From Talaromyces rugulosus (lineage: Eukaryota; Ascomycota; Eurotiomycetes; Eurotiales; Trichocomaceae): a stretch of DNA of 64,000 nucleotides. The stretch is taken from contig NC_049564.1 in NCBI RefSeq assembly GCF_013368755.1, positions 70,001-134,000 of the forward strand, given 5' to 3'. Shown here one piece after another: positions 21,863-32,189 of this stretch (positions are counted from its first letter, which is position 1; each line of letters starts with the position of its first letter). The notes below the pieces were generated by a model. It was not told where the DNA came from and searched no databases. It saw only the letters and a list, made by a program, of their open reading frames with translations. A program made the position numbers and the translations under genes.

Positions 21863-23446
21863 ATGCAACCCCTCAGACTGGGTCCGCACGATCTGCTGGA
21901 ATATGACGCGAGGTATGGCGTGTTAATCTGTCGAGAATGCCAGTACGCCATTCAGAAAAGCGCTCTACCGAGCCATTTGCTACGGCATAAGATATACCGC
22001 GGCGAAAGACAACGGCTACTGTCGTCTATCGCTCAACTAGATGTGTTGGAGTCGGAGAATGTGACCCTGCCAGCTCCCACTTCGCCGCCTATCGATCTCC
22101 TGCCCATCATCTCTGGCTATAGGTGCATGATCGCTGGCTGCGAGAACTTATGTGCTAGTTCGAAGCGCATGAAACGTCACCAGAGCGAGGCCCATGAGTT
22201 GCCCAATTCTCCATCATATGCTCGCCCCGCGAAGCTTCAAACTTTTTTCCGCGGCACCAAACTCAGGTATTTCGAGGTTGCTTGTTCAATGGCTGTAAAT
22301 AGTCCCAAAAAGCCACTAATGGCTACATTTGAAAATGACCAAACACATGACAAGAGAGCGCATCGTCAGCTGCCCCCCTATGTGAATACAGCAGCGACAC
22401 TATCACTGTCACCGTCTACTGGGTCGACTCCAAACGGCCTTGACCTAGAAGCTCTAGCATATTTACACCATTTTGTTACGAGAACAAGCTCAACACTTCC
22501 AGTGGCCGAAAATTCAGAACTGTCAGGATCGTATTGGCAGACCAACATTGTTATCCAGGCCCTGGAGCACCAATGGTTAACGTGCGGTCTTTTGGCCATT
22601 TCTGCAGGCCACTCCATTGTGCTCTCAGTTGAAGCCCCAACAAAAGAGGTTCACAGAAAACGATACATTCAATTCCTTGCAGAATTCTCCGCCGGAAGGG
22701 AACATATGATAAGAATAAAAGAGGCCAATATGGAAAAAGAGACGGTTGAAATAGCCATGAAGTTAGGATTTATACTGCAGTGTGTACAGGGTGTTTTGGC
22801 CGGGCCCGAATCGGTTCTCAGCAAAAAAAGTTTCTGCGAGTCAGCAGCCACTTTTGATATGGAATATTTCATGCAGACAGTCCCGAAGTTTCTTGTTTCT
22901 CACCCCGGGGTTCATCCTAGTGAGGCACGGAGCGAGCATAAGGCAACCCAAAATGACCCCTTCCCTCAGGCAACCACAATATTCAAAACGGGGGTTTCAA
23001 GAAGCCCTGACAATATCAGCATGTTCTCCATCTGTGATGACCAGCCGTCTGTGATCAATCATCTTCGAACCCTTCCATCTCGCATGGCGGAAGTATTCGG
23101 GAAACCAGAGAACGTTCAAGATGCTTTAGCCACTTTGTCTGCAATTGCTGTTTTAGTTGAATGTTGTGAGACTAGTTTTGCTTCTAATACGGTGGAAACA
23201 GCGTGGCGATGCATGGCGAGGTGGTTGATTAAAGTGCCAGATCACTTTAACCACATGGTTTCGCAAAATAGCCCTGTATCCCTTGTGGTGGTAGCTTATT
23301 GGTCTGCATTTTTAGTAAAACGAGTCGAAGATTCTGGATGCTGGTTCTTGATGGGTTCGGCCAAGACAATACTGCTTCAGGTCGTGGAACATCTTTCAAC
23401 TCATGGTTATGCTACCAAAAGTCTTGTTGAAAGCTTGTTGCCGTAG
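21863..23446 (+). CDS. OrsD-like zinc-finger (DUF3505) protein, putative regulator
   Basis: Single exon, 527 residues. Near residue 20 is VLICRECQYAIQKSALPSHL followed by LRH (C-x2-C...H-x3-H), and near residue 90 a second finger, YRCMIAGC...KRMKRHQSEAHE. This is the DUF3505 recombination-like zinc-finger arrangement found in F9775/orsellinic-acid cluster protein D. The remaining 400 residues are helical and resemble the C-terminal regulatory part of fungal transcription factors (HQWLTCGLLAISAGHS). Probably nuclear. Position beside the reductases suggests local regulation, which is inference. No intron is needed. Confidence 0.75.
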   Translation: MQPLRLGPHDLLEYDARYGVLICRECQYAIQKSALPSHLLRHKIYRGERQRLLSSIAQLDVLESENVTLPAPTSPPIDLLPIISGYRCMIAGCENLCASSKRMKRHQSEAHELPNSPSYARPAKLQTFFRGTKLRYFEVACSMAVNSPKKPLMATFENDQTHDKRAHRQLPPYVNTAATLSLSPSTGSTPNGLDLEALAYLHHFVTRTSSTLPVAENSELSGSYWQTNIVIQALEHQWLTCGLLAISAGHSIVLSVEAPTKEVHRKRYIQFLAEFSAGREHMIRIKEANMEKETVEIAMKLGFILQCVQGVLAGPESVLSKKSFCESAATFDMEYFMQTVPKFLVSHPGVHPSEARSEHKATQNDPFPQATTIFKTGVSRSPDNISMFSICDDQPSVINHLRTLPSRMAEVFGKPENVQDALATLSAIAVLVECCETSFASNTVETAWRCMARWLIKVPDHFNHMVSQNSPVSLVVVAYWSAFLVKRVEDSGCWFLMGSAKTILLQVVEHLSTHGYATKSLVESLLP

Positions 23447-24069
23447 ACAGTGATACACTGCATGCATAGTCGACTGACTCGACTCTTTTCGCAGTATATA
23501 TACTTCTTCATACTTCAGCTGTAGAATTTATCGTCAGGGACTCCGCTCCATAAATAACCGCCAATGTCTCCGCCGTTTACATGAACATTCTTTTGCCTTT
23601 TGGCACTACATTTTCTATTTCACTGGGGCCTGCTTTACGTTTATCAAACTCATTTCCCATAAAAATAAGTATGCACGGGGTGACTGTGACATCTGGAAGA
23701 GTACTGGTGTTTGATAATGGGCCCCGAGAGGCATTTGCATGATAAAGTGATAAACTCAATTATTAAAGTAGTTAAGATACGCTGCATAGATCATCCAATG
23801 TGTGATTACAGTATGGAGTTTTTGCGGCTAATCAAGGGCCACTACGAACTTCTGCATGTTGGCCGCTAGTTATGATTTCAGGCTTTCCTCGACACCGATA
23901 TTCTTGGCTCATTGTAGATTACAAAACTGCTCTGTATTTCGCCCGGCCCCGTCTGGAGTTTGTGTCTTATTAAAAGCATGGGGCTATGTTTATCATCCAA
24001 TTCAAAGATACATATGTTTAATAAGCGAAAATAAAAATTTACGCAAAGCCACATCGATGAATTTTTGAT
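23447..24069. other. Intergenic
   Basis: About 620 bp after the zinc-finger gene. Short ORFs on both strands, none recognisable. Confidence 0.5.
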
Positions 24070-24960
24070 CGCATAAACCAACCCCTTCGAGAAAAGCAGA
24101 AATTCAAGTATCCTGCTGGGGAATGGGATTGGAATCTCAGCTTCAGTCACTACTAACGGAACTCCACCACCATCTAGCCGCTGTACCCTTTGAAAATACC
24201 TCGCTACATTACAGTCGACACCGGCCAATAGAACTTAGCATTTAATTACCTTTTGAAAAGATTATCTACCGTAGACTGGGTATTATACTCAAGTTAAAAC
24301 TCTGTTTTCCGAGCTACTGTTTGCGTTGGGCTATCATCTCTATACTACTGCTACGTGAGTTAATCAAGCACCAAGCGCTATAAAGGTGGAGGAGGAACGT
24401 CTGGGGTCACAGTTCGGCACCCTGTGAGTGCCGCTAATATCATTCATTCCTTGTAACAACAATAAATGCCCGATTAATATGCTTTAGTAGATCACATATA
24501 CTGCTCGTTGTCACCATCAATAGACAAGACTTTTTAGTAGATGCCACTTTCAGCCCCAATGCCCCTGCCAGCCCCGTCCTTATGAGAGACGGTGAAGAGT
24601 TTCTTGATCTTACTCCTCGGATAGGAGGCTTCGTTCATAAGCCTTTGGATAAGTACCGAGCGCACAGTCTAAAAAACTGGCGACTCTGGTTCCGCAAAAG
24701 GGCCGACCAACCATGAATGGATACCTGCGCTTTCACCGAAGTTGAACTCGCTGGCATAGATGGCGCGACCTTGGAGCGTCATGTAATGTCAGACCGGTGA
24801 ATGTGGTTCATGGTTCGTGTTAAGGCATTTCGACACATGCTTGATGAACATAGTGGCATACTAGTTGGCTTTGTTATTCTGTGTACCATAGGAAGCGGAC
24901 GAAAAGGGCGGGGGAACACAAGACTTTCAGGCAAAGCTGTAAGATAATTTTTTGTCTTTA
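24070..24960 (+). pseudogene. Arylamine N-acetyltransferase (NAT) pseudogene
   Basis: Translation in pieces recovers a NAT: LQSLLTELHHHLAAVPFENT then SLHYSRHRPIELSI ends in TAA (about 24242); the same frame goes on LPFEKIIYRRLG; a frame change near 24280 leads to YYTQVKTLFSELLFALGYHL; then INRQDFLVDATFSPNAP (24520-24570), RDGEEFLDLTPRIGG, NWRLWFRKRADQP, a TGA at about 24714-24716 where Trp is expected, and CAFTEVEL. The position of the catalytic Cys (G-G-Y-C in active NATs) reads Tyr. Two stops, at least one frameshift and loss of the nucleophile show it is dead. TAA, TGA and Cys-to-Tyr are all explainable by C-to-T or G-to-A transitions. Confidence 0.75.
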
Positions 24961-25127
24961 TTAAAACCATACTTTCCCCTCGTTATGGATTTTCTAATAG
25001 GGTTGGTTATTTCACCTAACGACACGACAACTATACGGTCTACGTATGTTCATTTATGTTGTGCTATTCCTATATATAAGCTAGTCAAATCCAGTGACTT
25101 TCTTTCCGGACTATATTCACATGCCTT

Positions 25128-26271
25128 TTACAGGTTTACGTCTAATGTTTCTTTCTTTCTCCCAATGACAATCTGTAACAAATGGCTACATACCCCGCCC
25201 TCCTTCAACTCATCGGCACATTGGTCAATCAGTTTTCTTAGACTATCTCCCTTATCCTGGTTTCCAGCAACGTCATGCAGGGCAGCGTGTTCCAAGTACA
25301 AAATAAAGACCATCTGGGTGTATGGTTTCAGCAGGTCTCGAGGTGGGCGGGTCCTGAAGCATTCAACGTTTTGTAGTCCATGGTCAACACAGAAATCTTT
25401 CAGGGTTGTAATCCAACTAGTGCATGCATCTCCACTGATTAGAACTGGATTTGGTTTAATTTGAAAGTACACTGAATGGGCACAGGCTTACCTCAATTGT
25501 CTCCCGTTGTTGAATCCTTGCCTCATTTCTGTCATGGCGTTTATTGGCGCCTCGGGTAGCACTTTGAAAGCGATTGTGTCTGCTTGGTCGTATTCATCCC
25601 ACTGCAAAAAGCCCCCAGGCTCTGCATCAATTGGTCAGTGTGGAATGGAACAAAAATAGTGATTGAATGGACCAGGTGGCAGGGGAAGGGAATAGAGAGG
25701 ACGGGATTGTGTTACTGAGTAGTTTCAAGCAAAAGTTAAATGCTGGGAGCGGATCGTTCTTGTCCACCACACAGAAGAAAAGGCGAAGATGGACTATATC
25801 AAATTTCCCCAAGAGTTCGACTGGCGGCTCCCCCATGGCATCAGCGACGCGAAAGGATACGTTTTCTGGGATGGATTCGTGGATTGGAAACTGATCGTCA
25901 GAGATGTCAAATCCAACGAAACTGCATGACTTTGGCAACCGGCGAGCAAGACTCAAAATAAATATTCTAGAGGCACCATAGACACTCGAAATTAGATGGA
26001 GATAACAACACAGAAAGGACTAGTAATATGACGGACCCAGTGCCTGTCCCCACGTCCGCGATATGCAAAGGCTCGGAGGCGGCGTCAACCTTAGCGCTGG
26101 GATGAAGGTCGTAACCTAGAGTCTCTTTCCAGAGGTAGTGCTGAAGGTTTAACCTACAGGCTGGTGTAAGAGAAGATTCCTGTATTGTTTCTCGCGGGAT
26201 TTGACGCACCTGGCCGATCCAAGAAAATCCCGACCAAGATCGTACCGGGCTCCATCTCCCAATCTTTCCAT
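25128..26271 (-). CDS. LaeA-like SAM-dependent methyltransferase
   Basis: Five exons (26210-26271, 26037-26153, 25716-25984, 25492-25621, 25128-25416) give 288 residues. It opens MERLGDGARYDLGRDFLGSA, then RLNLQHYLWKETLGYDLHPS, SAM motif I IADVGTGTG, GFDISDDQFP, VADAMGEPP, GKFDIVHLRLF and KPGGFLQWDEYD. This block order is that of fungal UMTA/LaeA-like class I methyltransferases common in metabolite clusters. No nuclear signal is visible. The second donor (GTCCGT) is weak, and the last intron (76 bp) is chosen because it removes an in-frame TAA. Substrate unknown. Confidence 0.85.
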
Positions 26272-27113
26272 GGTTGATTGTCGAGTGGAGGTTGGCACGT
26301 ATAAAATGGATCAATTTATCTATTTTATCAATTGATGTTCAATCTGGTATATGAATATATTCAATGTTATCTGAAGCTAGATAATCGGAGGTTACACAGC
26401 TATAGTGGTCAAAGCCTTATATATATATCTTTAGCTCCCAATACAGTACCCATTTTTCAATATTTGTCCGGATAAATCCGAAGTCTAGTACATGTACGGG
26501 AGAGGGAGCAGAAATACTAGAGCCCGCCAGAGCCAATACTTGAGCCAGTTGCGGGTTTCATTCATTGAATGACACCCCAATGTACCAACGCAGGACTCGC
26601 AATGCTCGGCCGTCTCGGCAAAAATCACTGTTTCCAGAGATGACTGCATTATATGCGACGTGTCAATTGCGAGCCAATCCATTATTGAGGGGTAAATAGT
26701 AGACTCTGCGTCACAAAGTAGTAGAAAATTCCGGTCCCAGCTCATAATTGGGCGCCATGAGAGTAGATCTGTATGTGGCTGGCTGACTGGTTGTAAAAGA
26801 CAATGCTAGCCTTAACATGGGCTCAAGACCAACTGTCCAGGCACAAGAAATCAAATCATTGCCACCGCTTCGCATTCAGAAGTTCTACGTATGACTGATA
26901 CGTGGATATATCTAGGGGATGTATCACATAGATGCGCATCGATGATGTCATGGTTCGTCGGGCCGAGTGCGACGACGCGGCTTCAACACTCAATCATTGA
27001 AGTTATCTCAGATCGATTGATGTTGCACTTCCCTGCCCTAACGCTTTGAGAGCTCAAAATTCATGTCGCAGAACCACCTTGGGGATTGATATAGTAACCG
27101 TTTCCACCTACCA
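26272..27113. other. Divergent intergenic region
   Basis: 840 bp between methyltransferase (-) and SDR (+). An 86-codon minus ORF (26485-26745) has no recognisable features and is not called. TCATTCATTGAATGA at about 26562-26576 is a short palindromic sequence. Confidence 0.5.
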
Positions 27114-27992
27114 ATGTCGTCTTGCCTCGTTGCTGTCGTCGCCGGTGTTGGTCGGGGCACCGGCTCTGCCATTGCACACAAGTTCGCGTCACAGTACCTA
27201 GTCGTCTGCCTGGCTCGCAACCTAGAAAGCTACGAGGAGGTTGTTTCGAACATCAACAAAAGCGGGGGCAATGCGATTGGAGTCACGACGGACTTGTCCA
27301 GCGCCAAGAGTGTCAAATCCAGTTTCGATCGTCTCGAGATGGAGCTCGGTGGTGACTTTGGGATTTCTGTAGGTATAGATATCATTCGTTGGGCGGAGTT
27401 GCGTTACGTCTTTCTTTTAATGCCTTTCTAGGCAGCTGTCTTCAACGCCAGCACCAGACCTGTTTGCAAGCCTTTTCTCGAGCTGACTGAAGACGAATAC
27501 GCTGGCGGCTACGATATTCTCGGCCGGGGGGCGTTTCTGTTCGCGCAAGCAACGCTCCCGCGTCTCGTCAAGTTGGTCAATGTGTCCTCGCATCCCTCTT
27601 CGTTGATCTTTACGGGTGCGACGGCTTCTATTAAGAGCTTTGCCGAGTTCGTCTCGTTCTCGAATGGGAAATGGGTTCTTCGATCCCTGGCCCAGAGTTT
27701 TGCAAAAGAGTTTGGCCCTCAGGGCGTTCAGGTGGCACATACGATCATTGACGGGGTAATTGGAATTCCTACCACAGTGCAAGCGATGAAGGAAGCTGGA
27801 AAGGATACACAAGATACCCTGATATCACCAGAGGCTGTATCTTTTTTCTTTTAGCTCCGTCTAGACCTATGACTGTATACTGATCATCTCGACCGAATTT
27901 AGATTGTCGACGCATACTGGTATCTGCACACGCAGCCTAAATCAGCCTTTTCATGGGAAATTGATATTCGGCCCTTTGGTGAGAAATGGTAG
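27114..27992 (+). CDS. Short-chain dehydrogenase/reductase
   Basis: Three exons (27114-27368, 27432-27836, 27903-27992) give 249 residues. It starts MSSCLVAVVAGVGRGTGSAI, a GxGxGTG cofactor loop, followed by NLESYEEVVSNINKSGG, a VFNAS strand (NNAG equivalent), LIFTGATASIKSF (catalytic Ser strand), and SFSNGKWVLRSLAQSFAKEF. In the last block the usual Y-x3-K is replaced by F-x3-K. The end, DAYWYLHTQPKSAFSWEIDI, RPFGEKW, is typical of a fungal atypical SDR subgroup. Cytosolic, NAD(P)H-linked; substrate unknown. Confidence 0.85.
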
Positions 27993-28494
27993 TTCTCTCC
28001 CTCTCTTTCCAGAGTATCAAATATTATGCCGAGCTATTTCAAAAATGTACTCGTTTACTCCGTATAGAGTTCTTATGTGTTTCGAAAAGAAAGAAAGAAT
28101 AGATACGTTAATAAGATGGATAGCCACTTTTAGTACGGTGTTGACACGCGGCTCAGAAGAGGCTCCAAGTACAACTACTACCAATTTCTCATCGCGAGAA
28201 TTGGACCTTTCTTCAATGTTGATGGAAGTTTTGGAGCTTATTGTCACAATTGATGAGTAAGAAAGCTAGAGCAAGAGTGAATCATACAGGGGCGTGATTC
28301 ACCATGTTATTGACGTCCTGAAGAATTTCTTTGCTTGCATTCTTGTTATAGTCAGGACTTCTGAGATCAACCGCTGGCCGGTTCCAATAGCCGCTTCGGC
28401 ATTTCTCCGACTGTTGTATCTCCAATGCAGGAACAGGCATTAACTTGAGGATCCTCCCCCATTTTTAGACTGCAAGCTGTCATTTTCAGGTGGC
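27993..28494. other. Intergenic
   Basis: 500 bp between the SDR and the retrotransposon relic. A TACTCCGTA motif is at 28056. Short ORFs without features. Confidence 0.5.
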
Positions 28495-29050
28495 CATATC
28501 CGACAATATCATGACCGAGAAAGACGCGGCAGTCGCTGCAGTTTGTAATCGATATAGGTATCCTAGACCAGTTCCAGACTGTCGATCCACAAGCAACTGG
28601 TGACGCAGAGAAAGCCGAGGTCAATACTCTTACTGACGAGACACTGAACGTAGCTCTACACGCCGGAAGAATACATACGCACTGGCGTACGTACCAGATC
28701 CACGTCAGGGCCGACAAGGACCATCGTATCACTCCAATCTTGATCGCAGAAGCATAAGACGGCACCAGGTGTGTTACGGAAGTGGAAGACGACGCGAGGG
28801 GATTGGCGCATGTATGTTCGGGAATACCATGGCCGCAGGTGGTGAGCCGCGCGACGGGCGAGAAAGAATGACGAGGATGGGGATGGTTGTGGGTGCACCA
28901 GACGGCACGCTTTGCCGTGGGCACGTAGTGGGTGAAGAAGACGAAGCTGTAGAGGACTAATCATATATTGAAGGTGTTGGTTTGTGCTGTTTGTGGTATT
29001 TGCCGTATTTGCGTTACATTCTTTGGCACTTTCTGCGCACCCCTGACACA
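28495..29050 (+). mobile_element. Decayed, 5'-truncated copy of the 1-1866 retrotransposon
   Basis: Bases from about 28495 align with 1065-1700 of the first element: ATCGATATAGGTATCCTAGA matches ATCGATATAGGCATCCTGGA, the CAAGCAACTGGTGACGCAGAG block matches near 1165, and the TTTGCCGT and TTGGCA tail matches near 1650-1690. Compared with the first copy, most substitutions are C-to-T or G-to-A, and small deletions break the frame. It is a 3' fragment with no intact ORF. It starts abruptly, as expected for LINE 5' truncation. Confidence 0.8.
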
Positions 29051-29476
29051 CACAATTAATAATAGTGCCGAGTTATTATCCAGAAACTTATATATCGACC
29101 CATAATTCTCCCACTGTACCAAAAAGAGAACTCTTAGTGGGGATTCTGGTAAGAGTCATATATACGTATTATTATACGTGTGTTTGGTCTGGTGTCCGCG
29201 ACTCCGCAACTCCGCAACTCCGCGATGCAGTTATTTTTGTAGTGTCCGCGACTCCGAGGTCTCGGCCTCACATTGTTAGCCCGATGTTCCTGTAATCAGT
29301 CTCTATAGTCTCCGAGTGTCTAGGTCTTGTGTATATATATGGTAGTCTTCGAAAGGTAAGTCAATGCAAATTCACTTCAAATAACATCAACAGATATTCT
29401 GCTATACTACACAACTTCTTTGTTGACCTAGTGCCCTATCCACCTATATCAATATACATCAATTGGTATTTACATC
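29051..29476. promoter_or_regulatory. Promoter region of the zinc alcohol dehydrogenase
   Basis: TATATATAT at 29332-29340 lies about 137 bp before the ATG. CCGCGACTCCG and CTCCGCAACTCCGCAACTCC short repeats occupy about 29195-29255. Confidence 0.5.
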
Positions 29477-30608
29477 ATGCCATCCGACACTAGTGTCTCC
29501 TTTGATGTCTTCCGAGGCATTGATGGGAAGATTACCTCTGACCATGTGACAAAATCTCTTGGAGACAATGAAATATTCGTCCAGACAACACACTCAGGTC
29601 TCTGCGGCACAGACTTGCATTATCTTCACTCCGGGAAAGTATTGGGCCATGAAGGTGTCGGCATTGTGCGCAGGCTGGGTCCTGGTGTAACTTCTGTGAA
29701 GGTGGGCGACCGAGTTGGCTTCGGGTATACGAGAAAGGTCTGTGGCAAGTGCAGACACTGTTTATCGGGTGAGTATCATGAGTACAATGGGAGTTACAAA
29801 TGTGGATGTTAATTCTGGCACTCATTTTTAGGATGGGATCAATTTTGCGAAAACGTCGTCGACTTCGAGAACAAGGCTGATGCGGATATTGGTTCCCTCT
29901 CGAACGGCGTCGTTTGGGATGCTGACGCAGTGGTCCCCATCCCCGATGGCTACGAGTCTGCCGAGGCTGCCCCTTTACTCTGTGCTGGCTCAACAGTTTG
30001 GACCGTTTTGACCGAGTACGGGATCAAGGCCACAGATCGAGTGGGCGTCCTTGGTATTGGCGGCCTTGGCCATCTGGCCATCAAGCTAGGTGCCGCACTA
30101 GGTTGCCACGTTGTTGTACTATCTAGCTCTGAGTCGAAGCGAGAGGAGGCGTTTGAATTTGGAGCAAAGGAATATTTTGTTCTCAAATCAGGCGAACAGC
30201 CCGAGGGTCTCAAGCCCTTGGACCACTTGCTAGTGTGCGGAAGCGCAACCAGTACGGACTATACCTTGTAAGTCTGGAATAACTCTCGATTTGTGGGTGC
30301 AAGTGTCTAATAAGTATGCTACCAGCCTCGTTTCTCTGATGGAGGTCCACGGCTCCATTTATCCCCTGACTGTCTCTTCGGATAAGGTTCCTATTAGGCT
30401 CCACGACGCCGTGCTCAGGGGTGTGCGCATTCAGGGGTCGCTGACATCCTCACGGCGATCACTTCGAAGTCTGTTCCAATTCGCGGCTGAGCGTAATATA
30501 CATCCAGTGTTGCAAACGTTCCCAATGTCTGTTGATGGTATCGAGACGGCGGCCGGGATACTGAATAGCGGTAAAATGCGCTATCGCGGCGTACTCTGTT
30601 GGGAATGA
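29477..30608 (+). CDS. Zinc-dependent alcohol dehydrogenase (CAD/mannitol-dehydrogenase-like)
   Basis: Three exons (29477-29768, 29832-30267, 30326-30608) give 336 residues, near the normal 340-350. Catalytic zinc ligands: SGLCGTDLHY and GHEGVGIV. Structural zinc lobe: KVCGKCRHCLSGWDQFC (C-x2-C-x2-C-x7-C). Cofactor loop: VLGIGGLGHLAIKLG. The C-terminal domain includes LMEVHGSIYPL and SLTSSRRSLRSLFQFAAE. The fungal family oxidises or reduces alcohols and aldehydes with NADP(H) in the cytosol. It stands alone, with a clear TATA box. Confidence 0.88.
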
Positions 30609-32189
30609 CGTGGACTACACAAGCATATACGATACGATGGGAGACGGACAACGTAGGATTTAGTTGTGAGGAAGTGTTTTAGAGAGCAAGCAAATGAATT
30701 CTCTGGTGCAAAGCTATAGGTAACTATAGAATCAAACTGATTACTGACCCCTTGTAATTCTCAACCCCTTGTGCGAAGATAAGTCTCTATCCTGCAGTTC
30801 CATGGTTCAATCTAGGGTTATTGCCCTGTGGTTCCACGGTTCGTCTCCTGTGAGGTTGGTGTGCCCCGTGTGGCCATGCAGTGTGGCCTACAGGGTGCAC
30901 CAGTTCTCACATTAGTACTCTGTACACTATATCAAATGAAGGCTATTATTTTTCTGGCAATGTCGTGTACGTCTTTGCCAGGAAGAGGCTGGATGCTTAA
31001 TAACCGGTCCTTGAAAGATGGCAAACAGTAATCGGTATCACCCACATAAGGGCCATATGACCGTGGTTGAGCATATTTCAAATGTTCCCGAAACAAGTTT
31101 TCTACGCTTACGTCATATATCAATGGATAGTTTTGGGGATCGCATTAGCGACACGGTGGGATAAAGATCAGCCATTACTAGCTAGCTTCGAGTCTTTCGA
31201 CTACCGCCTGCACATACCGAGTCGCTCCAGCTAGGCTAATGACAGAGCACAAGTTTCTTCACGCAGGACTTGCCTTAATGATTATATTTAGCGGGCCCCG
31301 GATGATCGGCTGCGCGCCGATCATTCTCGCAGTTGGGCCGACCAGCCATCGGTCCCGAGCCGAGGACATGCCGAAACAAGGCTCGTCTCGACCGAGAAGA
31401 GAAGCAAGCAACGAGAAGAGAGGGTACGTGAACGCATGTCCTTATTACTGATGTTACGCCTGTCGTTTCACAGCTTAGACCGAGCTGTGAAAAGTGTGTG
31501 TGAATAATACCAGAACAAAAGAACGAAACCGAGTCCAATACTGGGTGCTATCATGTTAAAAGGCCATCACCGGAAACCGCCGTGTGGCACCTCGGTGAAC
31601 TGAGAAAAGAGATATAGTATTACTAATAAAGTTAAGAATGGAAGGTGGAAGGCACATGTGACATCATGCCAACCGGACGTCGGAATTGCCTGCAGCAGGA
31701 CGACATCAGTGGTGGAGAAAACGTCCACACCAAAACGATATTAGTACTATAGGTAACTAGGTGACAAATAAAAGTTAAGCTTCCGGCCGGCGATCCACAG
31801 AGATCCGCTTTCGACCTGTCCCACAATCCAATTCCCAATCCATAACATCGGCCTTGGTTCTGTGGTTCCACAGATCGTCCAACTGTGGGAGGACTTGGTT
31901 CAGTTAGCCAGGTAAATGGCCCTTTTAGGACACCTGTGTGGGTAGAAGTGATGTATTCTGTGGAGTCAACCCCCATATCGGTGGCGTGAAGAGAGGAAAA
32001 GCATGCACGAAGAGATTGCGGGTCGATATACATTATAAACCCCCTTGCGGCCGTTTATCGGTTCGCCCTTTTCTTTCCTTGCTCCCCTTTCTTTAAGGAA
32101 CAACAAAAAACAAAAACATTCTTATCTTGCGCGAGAGCCTAACACGCGTCTGTTAACAGCCTTCCTCAACGTTTTGTTTACGCACAATC
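30609..32189. other. Intergenic, sugar transporter promoter
   Basis: 1.6 kb. A perfect inverted repeat ATGATCGGC-5-GCCGATCAT lies at 31302-31324, containing CGG-N7-CCG. TTATAAA at 32033-32039 is about 150 bp before the transporter ATG, followed by a CT-rich tract (32060-32100). No gene supported. Confidence 0.55.
31302..31324. promoter_or_regulatory. Perfect 9-bp inverted repeat with CGG-N7-CCG
   Basis: ATGATCGGC TGCGC GCCGATCAT. The inner CGG and CCG triplets seven bases apart have the geometry of a Zn2Cys6 dimer site. It sits about 870 bp before the sugar transporter and 700 bp after the alcohol dehydrogenase. Confidence 0.45.

Noticed and set aside
25473..25492. 20-bp intron in the methyltransferase before the ORF at 25472
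   Set aside because: Too short to splice and the frame fails; a 76-bp intron ending at 25417 joins in frame.
26485..26745. 86-codon minus ORF after the methyltransferase
   Set aside because: No recognisable domain, no promoter or splice support.
27904..28260. 118-codon plus ORF overlapping the SDR 3' end
   Set aside because: Overlaps the true last SDR exon in another frame and has no family features.
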